Origin: Lytechinus pictus
Taxonomy: Eukaryota > Echinodermata > Echinoidea > Temnopleuroida > Toxopneustidae
Length of the DNA: 64,000 nt
Direction of reading: 5' to 3'
Assembly (NCBI RefSeq): GCF_037042905.1
Contig: NW_026974140.1
Coordinates: 12,349,001-12,413,000 of the forward strand
This document shows, piece after piece, positions 1-12,001 of the stretch. Each line of letters starts with the position of its first letter. Within the stretch, counting starts at the first letter, position 1. The position numbers and the translations under genes were made by a program. The notes under the pieces are model-generated. The model made no database searches and was not told the origin of the DNA. It saw nothing but the letters and a program-made list of their open reading frames with translations.

Positions 1-160
1 TGATACAAATGATCCTTGGGTTTATACCACATGTGTGTCCATGAGGTCAGAGGTCATCTATGGGTCAAAAGGTCAACTTACTCTCATTTCTCTATTTCTA
101 CATCAATTATGTTCACACTTCATTGGTACAAATGATCTTTGGATATTACCATACATGTTT
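1..160. repeat. Diverged tandem satellite, left part
   Basis: The opening ~35 bases (tacaaatgatccttgggttt...) recur in diverged form from about 124 (tacaaatgatctttggatat), giving a period near 123 bp. The unit carries the pair AGGTCA-g-AGGTCA at 44-56 followed by 'gggtcaaaaggtca'. A related block reappears at 4868-4900 beyond a LINE, so the satellite was probably split by that insertion. The array continues off the window's left edge. Confidence 0.6.
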
Positions 161-3100
161 TCTCTATTTAGGTTTTATTTCCACAAATCCGTTATGTTAC
201 AAAACTTTGATAACTTAACTGACATAACTAAGCTGAGCAACCATTACACACGTAGACTATATAAGTATAGATAGCAAGCATTCTTAATCACTACATATTA
301 ATACATGTTTAAATACATAAAAAAAACGGAAAAGCGGAGGAAACCTTAGAAGCAGAATGCTTGTAGATAAGGTTCCCTTTTTTATACATTACATTTGACA
401 TTACTACTTAGTAATAATACACGTGACAACATTTTATCAATTAAATTTCACCCACAAAAACAACACAACACAGAAACGTGACAAAAAACAATGAAAGAAA
501 GAAACGAAGAAATAAAAAAACAAAAGAAATAAAGTAAGCAACTGCTGCCATCCAACAGAATTTAAGAAACTTCTGGATAATAAGCTCTATGGACAAAAAT
601 GCAATAGAGCATGCCAATAAATAGCAATTTCAGTTTGTTTCATTATATCGAAGAAGAAGCTTTGCTTTCAAGTGATGTTTGAAAATATTATAATTTTGTA
701 GTTGCTTAAGTGTCATATCCAAGGAATTCCAATAAACTGGACCAGTATATACTATCGTTCTTTTCCTAAGTACTGTTCTCAACCTATATGCAAGTGAAAG
801 AATGACGACTGTCGGGTAGGGTAAGTATGCAAATGTTGATTCTTTTGGAATAGTGATGTAAAAGCATGAGGAAGAGCATTTGCGTTCAATTGAAACATGA
901 AACAACCTAAAAAGAAATTATATAAATCATGCACCTTTAATATTTTATTGTTGAAAAATAAAATGTTTGTGTGACTTAACCTGTCAGAATGGCAAATTAT
1001 TCGCAATACCCGTTTTTGAAGAATTAACAATTTATCCAGTTGGTAATTAAACGAATTACCCCATGCAAGTATACCGTAGTTCAGGTAAGGTAGGATAAGT
1101 GTTGAGTACAAACCTTTTAAAATATGCACAGGAAATGACGATTTTAGTTTATTGATTACCCCAACATTCCTCGCAAGCGTTTTACTTAAATTCAAATTAT
1201 GCTCTTTCCAAGAAAGTTTATTGTCAATGATAAGACCAAGAAATTTTAACGAATCAACTATATTTATAACAGTATCATTAATGTAAACATTACCGGGTGA
1301 CTGTGAGATAGAATTACTGAAAAACATACATTGAGTTTTATTTATGTTAAGGGAAAGTTTATTTGCGCATATCCATTCTGCAACAAGTCTAAGTTCAGTA
1401 TTAACTGTTTCTAATAGGATATTGGGATTTTTATGGGAAAAGAAAACGGAAGAATCATCAGCGAATAAAGTAAATGACAGGACTCGAGAAGAGTTTTGAA
1501 AGTCATTCATATACAAAATAAAAAGTAAAGGTCCAAGGATAGATCCCTGAGGGACACCACAAAGTAGCTGTTTAAAAGACGAATTAACACCCTTAATAGA
1601 AACGAACTGAGACCTTCCTATGAGATAGCTTCTAAACCACTCCAAGGCCTTTCCACGTATACCATAGTGAAAGAGTTTATGCAGTAATATTTGATGGTCA
1701 ATGGTATCGAAGGCCTTGGAGAGGTCCAACAATATTCCAAGTGTATGACAATGATCATCGTTAGCGGAAGCAACATGATTAATGAATTGTAAAATTGCAT
1801 GTATCGTGGAATGTTTTTGTCTGAAACCAAATTGCGAATCTGCGAAAACATTATTACTTACAAGGAACGACATAGTACGATCAAAAATAAGTTTTTCTAA
1901 CACTTTGGAAATTGACGATAGCAGTGATATTGGCCTATAATTATTGGAGTCTAAAGGATCACCTTTTTTCAATATCGGAATAACTTTAGCGATTTTCATT
2001 GCATCCGGTACAGCACCTTGACTTATAGATAAATTAAAAATGTGCTCTAGAGGTTCAGTAATTTCATTTATGATATGTTTCAGCAAGAAATTACTAACTT
2101 CATCATGTCCCATACTTCGCTTATCTTTCATATTTTTTACAATTCGTAAAATTTCTGATGAATTGGTTGGGTTAAAAAATATTGAATTCTGATTTTTGTT
2201 CTTCAAAAAATTATGAAAACTTTTTTCAATGTTAGGAATTTTCTTAGCCAAATTTGGTCCGATGTTTGCAAAGTATTCATTAAAGTGATTGGATATTGAT
2301 TCATTCTCATCTAAAACTTTATTTCCCTCACGAATTTGGGTTATATCTTTAATAAGACTCCTCCTATTCAAAGCATTATTTATTATACCCCATGTTTCTT
2401 TTATGTTGGACCTTTTCTTTTCAAACTGATTACAATAGTATTTCCTCTTCTCGATCCGTAAAATTCTTGTTAATGTATTTTTATATCTAATATATTTCTC
2501 ATGACGTTTTGGAGTAGGATTTGCTCTAAGTTTGTAATACATATTGTTTTTTCTGTTAATGGATCTCAATATAGACTTGGAAACCCATGGGTTACGAGGT
2601 TCGTGTTTGTAATTTGAAAACTTACACTTCTCCAATGGAATACATTCATCAAGGGCGTCTTTTAGAATGTTATTAAAATTATTATAGGAGCCGTTAATAT
2701 CATTATTATCCAACACCTCTGACCAATTTGAAGTTTCAAGTTTCTCTTTTAAATTATCAATTTTAGGAACCGTAAATTTCCTTATCATTTTTGAAGGAGG
2801 AGGTAGTTTTGTAGTACCTAAAAAACTATCAATTTTGCAGTAAACTGGACAATGGTCCGAAATATCAGAGAGTATAATACCTGATTCTACCTTAACATGA
2901 TCAATATTTACAAATATATTATCAATAAGAGAACAAGAGTGTGACGATAACCGTGTAGGTTTTGATATTGCAGGAATAAATGAGTATGAAAGCAATGTGT
3001 CCAAAAAATCACGAGAGAACTGATTGTCTTTACATTTTATCATGTCAACATTATAATCACCCATAAAGATACAATGTTTATTTTGAAGGAGAGGATGAAC

Positions 3101-4860
3101 AAGTAAGTGCTGGATTTCGAGTAGAAATTCGGGGTGACTAGAAGAAGGTGGGCGATAAATGGTTCCAACAATAATGTTTTTCTTGTTTTCAAGAACTATT
3201 TCAATGAAGACTGCTTCCATTGTTTCATTCATGATATTGAGGTCATTAAGTACATTAAAGTTAAAATGATCAGGAACGTACATTGCAACACCCCCTCCCC
3301 TCTTATTGGTACGATTATTAAATACGAAATTATGATGTGATAGAGAGTATACTGAGTGAGGCTTGTCATGCAACCATGTTTCCGTAAGGCCGATAATGAA
3401 ATTACTGGCATCATTGTTGTCCAACAGTAAGGTTAAATATTCATTTGCTTAAACTTCGGATATTCAAATTCAAGAAATGCATATCGTTTTTTATAGTACT
3501 TTTATACATACGGATAAATTGATTTTGAGTATAGTATTTAGACTCATTTATAGCGTGAATATCATTAGGATCAAAATCAAACAGCATTTCATCAAATTTC
3601 TTATTGATGTTTTCAGAGATATAATTTTCATATGCAGTATCGTATAAAGGATTATGATCAACAGTTTGCAACGAATTAAACAAAATGTCCAAGTCAAGGT
3701 CGTTTGTTTCAGCAAAGGGTAATTCAGCCATTACAGTATTCATAACTGTTTAATTTCGACAATAAATTGTAACAAAATATGGAAGTAAGACATTGTTGGC
3801 TAGCTGCATAACACGAAATAAAATCAGACAAAAAACATAAAAAGGTAAAATAAAAACAAGACATGATAACAAGAACATGGAACAAAACAATCATGTTTGG
3901 CAGCGATATCATTTGTGGAATAACCTGCGCTAGGTCCTGAATTCAGGATTAAACAAAAAACCAAAAAAAACATGGTATGCCTAAAAACAAAATTTTGCGA
4001 GAGTTGCGCTCGTAACTGTTAGGATGAACTGATGTTATAAGCATTTAGCCCTAATATTAATATCTAATTATAACACTAGCTGCTGTACAAACGTACTTTT
4101 AAGATTTAACTGTATAATGTAGTAGTAAAATGAAGTGAAGTCTGTACATTGAATCTCATCCTACTTGCTACTCACATTGACAATGAAAAACCTACTAAAA
4201 TACGAAGACATTTAACTAAGAAGGCATTTGTAAAACGTAGACTATTGTTGTACATTACTGCGTAAATGCTACAGACTATCGTCATGGCGTAAGTTACACT
4301 TAGGAATGTTTATCACCTGTGAATAAGAGACCAGTCAAGCCTGAATGCTTTATGGAAGTTGCAGTGGTACGTCATATGTAATTGGTTGAAGCAAAAACAC
4401 CCAGAGTTAAACATAATAACAATTTATCTTTTGCTTTCCCATAAAATGATTAATCTTCAAATAGATATTTTTATCAAAGATTGGAGTAACAAAATCAGAT
4501 ACCAAGCCATAGTACAAAATAAAAATACTAATCAAATGTATTGAGGTCCTAGAATAATTTTTTAATTATATGCCTTGTTTTGTGCCCTTTACAATGTACA
4601 GTATGATTACATTAAAAAAAAATCAAAATCATATAAATAGATCCATTTATACCACTCATGAAGAACAGCAAGCATAATAATGAGGAATAAAATATGCTTT
4701 TACTTAATTGTGATGGTTTGACCATCATAATTCTGAAATACAATAAACTCCTTAGTTTGAAATTAAATATTCCTACCATGCCTACAGACCAAAGCTTAAA
4801 TATGAGCATTTGTCTCTAAGACAAGGTTAACACAGAGTAAGAGGCATCACTAGACCTTGA
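160..4860 (-). mobile_element. Non-LTR retrotransposon (LINE, Jockey/CR1-like superfamily), degenerate
   Basis: A minus-strand element whose ORF2 (630-3743) has an apurinic endonuclease followed by a reverse transcriptase. The 3' UTR lies at roughly 160-629 and ends near 'ggaaataaaacctaaatag' (read on the minus strand), next to the satellite. The sequence upstream of ORF2 (3744 to about 4860) is AT-rich, has no recognisable ORF1, and is either 5' UTR or a truncated/decayed 5' part. Both outer borders are estimates from where satellite sequence resumes; I found no clear target duplication. Family assignment beyond the Jockey/CR1 group is not possible by eye. Confidence 0.85.
630..3743 (-). pseudogene. 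LINE ORF2: endonuclease-reverse transcriptase, broken by two frameshifts
   Basis: Encodes the enzyme that nicks target DNA and reverse-transcribes the LINE RNA. It runs through three frames. (1) 3743-3441, ~100 aa, starts with ATG at 3743 and ends at the usual endonuclease opening 'LNLNIRSLSK' before TGA. (2) About 3437-779, ~885 aa: endonuclease landmarks TETW, GTIYRPPS, GDYN and SDHCP (residues ~14-193), then RT motifs DLSKAFDTIDH, GVPQGSILGP and the catalytic FADD (~residues 567-657). (3) About 790-630 gives the C-terminal 'GPVYWNSLD' motif. The first frameshift is just after the codons for SLSK, the second near 779-790. Combined length would be about 1,020 aa, normal for the family. Two frameshifts make it non-functional as assembled; sequencing error is a less likely alternative. 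Confidence 0.93.
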
Positions 4861-4867
4861 GAATAAT

Positions 4868-4905
4868 AAGGTCAAAGGTCATCTAGGGGTCAAAAGATCT
4901 TGGAT
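4868..4905. repeat. Satellite remnant with DR1-like AGGTCA pair
   Basis: Contains AGGTCA-a-AGGTCA at 4869-4881 followed by 'tctaggggtcaaaa', matching the 44-78 block with few changes. It is probably the far side of the satellite into which the LINE inserted. Confidence 0.5.
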
Positions 4906-5202
4906 ATATTATTGATTCCCAAATAAGGCTAGACTCATGGTTCGTGAACCATCTTGTTAATAAAACAATTGCCAATTAGAATTTTTTAATACTGAATTAT
5001 TTATTATAAAGTCTATACATCCATCGCTGGTCCACGAGTTTGTTACTTAAGGACAGTTTCTTGTTTCTTTGAGAAGATGTGCATTGGCTCTAGTCAGATC
5101 CTCTTGCTTTGATTTTCGTGATCCACCTAACTTTCTGCGGCTCTTCATTACAAGTTGGCAAGTGCGATAAGACACTAATTTTACTATGATGAAGGAACAA
5201 TT

Positions 5203-5320
5203 AACGTATTTCGAATAAGGAAAAGTGTATTTTGAATATGGAAATGTATTTTGAATAGGGAACAACGTATTTTTAATAAGTAACAACGTATTTCGAATTA
5301 GTAACAACGTATTTCGCGCA
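5203..5320. repeat. Minisatellite, ~20-24 bp unit
   Basis: About five or six degenerate copies of 'aacgtatttcgaataagg' (variants gtgtattttgaatatgg, aatgtattttgaataggg, aacgtatttttaataag, aacgtatttcgaattag) stand head to tail. The periodicity creates a spurious minus-strand ORF with repeated NTLLLI/NTFPYSK peptides. No gene is implied. Confidence 0.75.
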
Positions 5321-5398
5321 TTATTCATGTGGGAAACTGACCCGGCATTCTTTTCAATAAAATATGAATAGAGTAGGCCTATCCTGTTTTGAGATCTA

Positions 5399-5720
5399 AA
5401 TCTCAAACTTTTTCCGCTCGCGCTTTGCGCTCGCATCAATAAATAATTGTTTTACCTATCTGCCTATCATGTGCATAAAAATGTGCTTAGAATGTCCAGC
5501 TTTTAGGTCCTGATTTTTTTGCAGCTCGCGCTTCGGCCCCTTTTATCTTTAAAGGGCACCGACAAAAGTTTAAGATATAGATAGCAGTATAACTTAACAA
5601 TTTGATGCGAGCGGAAAACTTTGAGATTGAGATCTAAAAACGGAATACTCTTTTTGTAATTATGAAAAGGATCATTATCTTACTTCATGAATAATGCGAA
5701 CGCGAAGGTATACAGATATG
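5399..5720. repeat. Dispersed 'gctcgcgct/gcgagcgc' repeat copies
   Basis: 'gctcgcgctttgcgctcgc' near 5416-5434, 'gctcgcgcttcggcc' near 5524 and 'gatgcgagcgg' near 5604 are copies of the same motif that forms a ~101-106 bp tandem array at 20.1-21.5 kb. Here the copies are irregularly spaced and in both orientations. No gene is seen in 4906-5768 apart from these repeats. Confidence 0.55.
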
Positions 5721-6168
5721 TATAACTAAACAATAAAACTAAATATAACTAAACTATAAAAATAAATACTACGTACGTACGTAATAAATACTACGTACGT
5801 AATATTTATCACGTACGTACGTAGCATTTATTACGTACGTACGTAATAAGCACCGTCGTCGAACCTGTATTCTTGACAGAATGACAGTCGGACTAGATAG
5901 TTTGACTATTATGGATGTCACGGGGGATGTCAATCTTTCGATTTCCTGGCCTTTTGTGACTACATTAGATCTGCTGGACACTAGTTAAGGGGGGGGGTCA
6001 CTCCTCCCATAATAGTGTTGGCATTATAATATTTATACATTATGTGATCGAGCTTAGTCTGTTTGTGGAGTAGCAAGAATAACAAAATTAGCATAATGTA
6101 CGTTCAAAGAAGCATTGTCATTATCAACCACATCCTAATTTTTTTTTAAGTGCAGGGGTCAGCAATCA

Positions 6169-6352
6169 GCATAGGCGGATCCAGGAGAAAGGGCAGCCCC
6201 CCCCCCCCTCCCCCTATTGGCGGCGCCAATAAAAAACTTCGGGGGAAAGAAAGAAAAAAAAAAGAAAGGTATAAAGGGGAGGGTAAAAAGAAGGGAAAAT
6301 AAGAATATGAAGACGGGTCACGAGTGAATTTAATGACGGGGGGGGGGGGGGG
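6169..6352. mobile_element. hAT-like MITE, left end only, with C- and G-runs
   Basis: Starts 'cataggcggatccagg', the same terminal sequence as the complete element at 13187-13453, followed by a C-run (6198-6209), a purine-rich tract and a G-run (6341-6352). No matching right end was found nearby, so it is truncated or rearranged. Confidence 0.45.
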
Positions 6353-6830
6353 TCGAAGACTTTGAAAAAAATATTTTATGTCAATTAATAAAAGTTGATA
6401 TGGAGCTATATTCAATTTTAAGTCAATACACAAAACATATTCCATTTCAGACATAGAGCTTTCATTATTTTGTCTGATGCGCACTCGCATTATTTGAAAC
6501 GTGAAGTAGGTCCTTCTTCGTGTAGGCCTATTCCATAAAGTTCTCAAGATGTCCCTTTTGTTCAGGTCTGATTGTAAAAAATCATCAGCTAGCACTGCGC
6601 GCTCGCATTTAGGTTAGTGAGAATACTTCTGTATGAATTCCAAAATTTCGCTTTCTCATTCGGCCTATTATTAAATGAAAAATTTCCTTTTTAAGAATTC
6701 ATAATCCTTATTGTCCCTTTTTTCAGATCGGAATATCAACAATATTTTCAGCTCGCGCTTAGGTAGAGGAACATTTTCATATGATGACAAAATGTGCTTA
6801 GAATGTCCCGTTCCTATAGGTTAAAAAAAA

Positions 6831-6832
6831 AC

Positions 6833-6858
<26 letters not shown>
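6831..6858. repeat. (AT)n microsatellite
   Basis: An uninterrupted run of about 14 AT dinucleotides directly before the Kolobok-type remnant. Confidence 0.9.
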
Positions 6859-6865
<7 letters not shown>

Positions 6866-6874
6866 TTTGACAAA

Positions 6875-7062
6875 ACTGACATCATCAGCCCACCTAATGA
6901 AAGACATGCCTAGAACTGTTTCAGCACTATGCAATTCTTTAAAATTCAATAACTTCGTTATTTGTCATCCGATTTTTAATCAAATTTTTCAGCATTTTGC
7001 TATGTGAATTTTACTCTATTTCTCAAGTTAAGATAGAAATATCTCCAGCCTGGACCACCCCT
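6875..7062. mobile_element. Kolobok-type MITE remnant (right half)
   Basis: The right end reads 'ctggaccacccct' followed by TTAA (7063-7066). The interior has 'taacttcgttatt...catccgatttttaatcaaat', which parallels the arms of the intact element at 16247-16840 ('catcaaaatcggatg'). The left half appears lost at the (AT)n run. Confidence 0.55.
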
Positions 7063-7540
7063 TTAAGTCTTTTGTTAACCGTGCGATAACTTCTGTGGGA
7101 AACCGCGGTGAAAACACGTACGTTTATTTACGGAAATCAAGTATTGTTTCGAGGGAACAGAACTTCTTCAATTCTTGACCGTTTTCTGTGATTAAGGTAT
7201 CAAATGAAAGAGCAGATATTGAAGTGTTTAGGCATGTGATTTTCTTTTTGAAATTCAGATACCCCCGCCAAATAAGTTTTTGGTATCCTTTCTTCAAATT
7301 GTTTTTGCTCACTCATGCGCGAATGAGGAATAATCCAAGTAATTTCAGATTTCAAATTCTAAGCTTTACGATGTAGGTCATTTGTCTATTGTATTTGTGA
7401 TTAAGTTATGATAAATCATCGCTAAATCTGATCGATTTCGTTTTTTGTGGGACGCACTGATATAGTCCGACTATATACAGGTTCCCCAACAGGTTCGACG
7501 CGGTGCTTATTACGTAATAATACTACGTACGTACGTCATA

Positions 7541-8410
7541 ATTTTCTTTTTTGTAAAAAAAATTCCGGTTTGGGGCTTCGTAGCCAACAATTTCAAAGAA
7601 AGATATGTACGTAGAAGACGAAGTTAAATGCTGGAACAACATCTCCACCCCGACGTCTGTCGATCGGCATGGGCGCCGCCATATTTTAGTGATGATGATT
7701 CCATTAATCTTGATGGGGTATATAATTAAATTTCATCATGAAAAATCTTCTTTATGTTTTATAAAGGAAGACATATAATTTCATATTCTTTTCTTAAGTT
7801 GTTTAAAATTACTTAAAAGATTCACCCTGAATTAGCTACATACAGTAAAAATCGTGTAATTACTACGCTCATAGAATTAATATCCCTTACCTTTTTTTAG
7901 CTTGTCCATTTTTAACTGAGCTTTTCGGGGCTGCTTTTCGCGAGTCTCGAGCGCGAGTCGATGTTGTGCATACTATACTGCGGGTACACGTGCATTCCGA
8001 TACTACGTACGTGAGTGCTGTAAATACGTTGGACAGCTGCTGAATTGACCAAAGGAAAGTAGATTTTCTAAACTTAGATCAGACGTAGAGGAAGCCAAGT
8101 ACCACCAGGTCGCGCTCTAAGTACCGGTACGGATATTCATTCAAATCAAAAGTAGGCCTAGGTAACTGTTTTTAGTGAACTTAGTCTTAGATTTGATACG
8201 ATAGTTAAGTTGAATTGAAATCAACACAAGTCACAAGTGATGATCGACTGTAGTGTAAGCGTAGGCGTAGCCGTAGGCTCCAGAGCCACTCCACTTCACT
8301 ACCGCTACACTGTACTACTAGTACTACTAGGTGTACTAGTGTAGCAATCATAGTGTAGCGGTATTGAAGTTGAAGTGAAGCTTACTACACTCAGTCGGTC
8401 ATCACTTGAG
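7541..8410. other. Intergenic, CpG-containing, no gene recognised
   Basis: No supportable ORF. Notable items: 'gcgccgccatatttt' near 7671-7685 resembles a YY1 site; 'ccaccaggtcgcgct' at 8102-8116 resembles a CTCF core; 'cttcactaccgctacac' near 8296-8312 and 'gtgtagcggtattgaag' near 8355 form an imperfect hairpin. Local CpG density is higher than in the flanks, so a 5' UTR exon or promoter cannot be excluded, but I see no proof of one. Confidence 0.35.
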
Positions 8411-10372
8411 CAGGGGCCTGTTGCATGAAAGGGTCTTTTGTAGAACCATTCTACGTAAGAACGAGATATCGCTCAACTGTTTCACAAAGCCGATTTGGGC
8501 GATACGAAGAATGGTCCTTGGAAAGACACCTCCAGACATGTCCTACGTAGGCATGATCTTCTTTGCACACCGCCCGCCACTGTCGGCATTGAGAGAAAAT
8601 GCATTTACGGCAAGCCACACTGACATATCACCTCTAAACATTTTTTTGGTTGCACTCTGATGCATTTTATCTGGGATGGCGCCAAGTTATTTTTTATATG
8701 GGGGCTAGTTGTCATCAATTTCAGGTCGTCTTTTTGCACGGCAGGACGACCAAAAACGGATGTCATTTTAACTTCTCCGGGGTACATGCATTCCCGGGGG
8801 TAATGTATCGGGCCAAATATTTTTTAAATATGTTTTCTTCTATTCTCCCTCCGTCTTATCCCCACCCCTTTTCTATTAAAAAAATATACTTGAAATGGGC
8901 GGCACTATATCTCTTTAGACTTTAGCCGACCCCTCATGCTTTCTCATTATAGATAAACAACAAATTCTTTTAAAAGAAATTATGTAAGGTAAAAAACGTG
9001 TTCAATAACATTCAGCCAAAAAAAACAAGACAAACAAAACTAAGATGTTAAACATGCTAAATCATTTATTAGTTTTTATCTTATTTTCATTATAATTATT
9101 TTTTTTTGCTGAGATTTATTTTAATCAATGAAAATTAATTGTTGGATTTGAAACAGTGAAACAAAACAAAAAACCTGCAGCTAATATTGAATTTAAGATA
9201 CAGATTAAGCCTATAGCTTACGAATCCATCACAATCATTACAAATGAAGATAAGTTCATTAAAGAAAAGATTATGGAAAGTCCATACGAAGAGGCGCATT
9301 TTAAATCTTAGGGTAGGCCCCTTTCGGCCCTTATGTCATAGCATATAGTCTCTATACTCCTTAACTTTGAAATGTTGAACATATATATTTTTTATGTTAT
9401 TTCTTAAACCTTATATTCTTATATAAACTTCCATAAATTAAGTGATCATCTTTAAATATGACCAGCGTTTATGATCGTTGTCATATTTAGCATTATTTCT
9501 GTAAAAGTTTTTTTTCCATTGCGGATTGATTCACACCTTTTTCTATGTTTTAATTATTATTGCAAAGTACTACTTTATCCACTTGGACATGTTTGCAGCA
9601 ATTTTCATATTTTCATTTTCTTCTGTTACTCATCATGCAACTGAGATATGTTTATACTCTAAACACTCACATTTGTATTTCTTGCGTTATATCTGACAAA
9701 TAAAATAAATAAATTATATTTTTCACACGCAGCCTCTCATATTTTCCTTTTTAGTCTCATACAATCAGACACTGTTGATTTTGTTTACTCCATTCAAACC
9801 CTATATTTACCTCAACAAATAACATATTAACGCATAATTTGCAAAATTATCATTATATACAAGTATTCTATAAAAATACAGAATATTGAACTAATAAATG
9901 TCGAAATTACTTAGTTAAATCAATTTTTATGTCGGACAAGGGTCTCTTTCGTTGAAATATCAATAAAAGGTGTCTCTAAAAAGACACCATGTTCTAAATA
10001 AGGGAAATAATGAAAATTTCGATTTTATTTAGTTATGTTTGTGAATCTTTAAAGTTTTTTCTCTTTTAACCTCATAAAGTAAGCTCCATACATCAATTCT
10101 ACTATCAGTAATAAATATAACGTTATTTGATCTCCTGTTATTGAAATATCGGATTTTATGTAAAGTCGTCATTCAGAAATAAAAGGTTCAGGTGACGATA
10201 AAGACTAAATATTTTTCCGATACTATCGATATCAAACGATGTCGCGGACTTGGAAGACAAAATTGCCTTCGTGAAACGGATAGCGCTGATTTGTCGCCAA
10301 TCTTCCTATCTCGGAAGAATGGTCCTAGGACGTTCCTACGTATCGCTCATCTCGTCATGCAACAGGCCCCTG
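8411..10372. mobile_element. Non-autonomous DNA transposon, 18-bp terminal inverted repeats
   Basis: 'caggggcctgttgcatga' at 8411-8428 is perfectly inverted at 10355-10372. Subterminal parts are also related (accattc, gcgatac, gtttcac, gagata). The 1,962-bp interior is AT-rich with no transposase, containing a short hairpin near 9969-9989 (ggtgtct...agacacc). The flanks (ttgag / ggtcc) show no obvious target duplication, so the superfamily is unassigned. Confidence 0.75.
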
Positions 10373-10524
10373 GGTCCCTCTCACGTCCCTGACTTGAGGT
10401 AGGCCTGGTTGAAATGTTCCAAGGCTTGGGTTGGGAGTTGGGTGTCATGAAGACTTGTCAATCAATCAATACCGTATGGTATGCAATGATCAAAATCTGT
10501 TCATATCGGCTTACATTTACCTTA

Positions 10525-10875
10525 TACCCCTTTCATAAACCAGCAGCATAATTTGGTCAGAGTTATCCGCATTATTTTGATGCTGCTATTATCCGCATAA
10601 TAGCGGCATCGGGACCAGATTTTGACTTCATGAACGCATTTCCAAATAATGCGGATAATTGCCATGGTGCGGTCACAAGGTCAAGGTCACCCTTTTCCAA
10701 CACAACCGCATCGGAGGGGGCGTGTGCAGTTGTCATGACAATTATCCGCCTTTTTCAGGACGGGCGCTCGTAAAAATAGTGCGGATTATTTTCGGAGTTT
10801 GTGAACGCAATTTTTATTGAATTATCCGCATTACTCTTAGGCGGCTAATTGGAGGATGGGTTTATGAAAGGGGTA
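10525..10875. mobile_element. PIF/Harbinger-type MITE with TTA target duplication
   Basis: TACCCCTTTCATAAACC (10525-10541) is inverted exactly at 10859-10875. Flanking TTA occurs at 10522-10524 and 10876-10878. The interior repeats 'ttatccgcatta' or its inverse at least five times, typical of subterminal transposase-binding motifs. Length 351 bp, no coding capacity. It inserted at the 3' edge of the LINE fragment at 10879. Confidence 0.88.
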
Positions 10876-10878
10876 TTA

Positions 10879-12001
10879 GTTGAGTTGAGTTGAATTTATT
10901 AACAACATTAACATATTTACATGAATGAATATATGTGTAATACATATTTACAAGAATGTGTTATATAACATGAATCATATAAATGCAATTCATAACATAA
11001 CATAATCATAGTCTAAATAAAAACACAATATAATACCGCATGTGATATCAGCATATAATACAAAAGAGTAACATCATGTGGTTTGTCTTGATGCAGTTTC
11101 ACCTGACAAGAAGCAAATCACCATAAAAATTGATTGTATGCATGAACATAAATTATAAATGGTATGGGTGATTTTGTACCAAATGAAATGCTGTTAAAGG
11201 GAGAACCAAAAGTTAGCACAAGTGCTAGTCGAGAATGGTTTCCCAAAAGGATCAAAGTTCAATGTATCTACTTCTAAAACAACTTTGTTTTATTTTATTT
11301 TTTTCCAAACTCATATCAATCATCAAACTTCATTAATCAAGTAAATTTTCAGATTTTTACGAAATGAAAACCGTGTTCTTTTCTCTCGTATACTCTGGGG
11401 TAAACTATTCCAAAACTTTGCTCCAATAAAAGATATAGAAAAAGTGCCATGTGTAGTGTTACATTTGGGGAGTCTTAGCATGGAATGTTCTCTGCCTCTG
11501 GTTTTGTAACTATGATTTAACATCTCAAAGTATTGCTTTACAGAATGTGGTAAATGTTCCTTGTGTAAATCATAAACAAATGTTGATACTGCAAGTTTAT
11601 GCAAGTCATAAACACCTAATACCCCCAGACTGACGAATAGTGGCGTAGAGCTTGTTCTAAGTGGAGAAAATGTAATTGCTCTCATAGCCATTTTCTGCGC
11701 CAAATATATACGATTTAGGTGGCTCCTGTAGCTACTTCCCCAAACTTCAATTCTAAAAGATATGTGTGGTTGTATAAAACATTTATACAAAAGCATTAGA
11801 ACATGCCGTGGTACATAGTAACGTAATTTAAAAAGCAAACCAATTTTCCGCCTAATGCATTTATCAATACATTGGATCTGGTTTTTCCACAACAAAGATT
11901 CATCGATTTGAATTCCTACAAAAGATGCCACATGTACTTTTTCTATAACTGTTTCACATAAAGTTAATACACCTTCAATTTCAATAGATCGTCTATTAGA
12001 T
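10879..12001 (-). mobile_element. 5'-truncated LINE fragment
   Basis: A minus-strand ORF (stop at 11323, open up to about 12000) encodes the end of a Jockey/CR1-like reverse transcriptase: 'FVGIQIDESLLWKNQI' (start of the thumb region), 'LLYKCFIQPHISF...VWG', and the C-terminal 'GAKFWNSLPQSIR'. The catalytic RT core is absent. The 3' UTR occupies 10879-11322 and ends in short 'gagtt' repeats (read on +) next to the Harbinger MITE. It differs in sequence from the LINE at 630-3743, so it belongs to another family. Confidence 0.85.

Larger units (their letters stand above)
5765..7540. mobile_element. Putative fold-back/DNA transposon bounded by ACGT-rich inverted repeats
   Basis: The left arm (5768-5915) has four clusters of (ACGT)n, then 'aataagcaccgtcgtcgaac' and 'gtcggacta'. 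The right arm (about 7462-7540) is its inverse: 'tagtccgac', 'ggttcgacgcggtgctt' and 'attacgtaa...tacgtacgtacg'. The ~1.55 kb between holds a truncated hAT-type end (6169), an (AT)n run (6831-6858) and a Kolobok-type end (6875-7062), with no transposase. It could be a non-autonomous element with nested insertions or a large inverted duplication. No target duplication was identified. Confidence 0.5.

Noticed and set aside
5047..5439. 130-codon minus-strand frame with NTLLLI repeats
   Set aside because: The repeats reflect the 20-24 bp minisatellite; no family resemblance.
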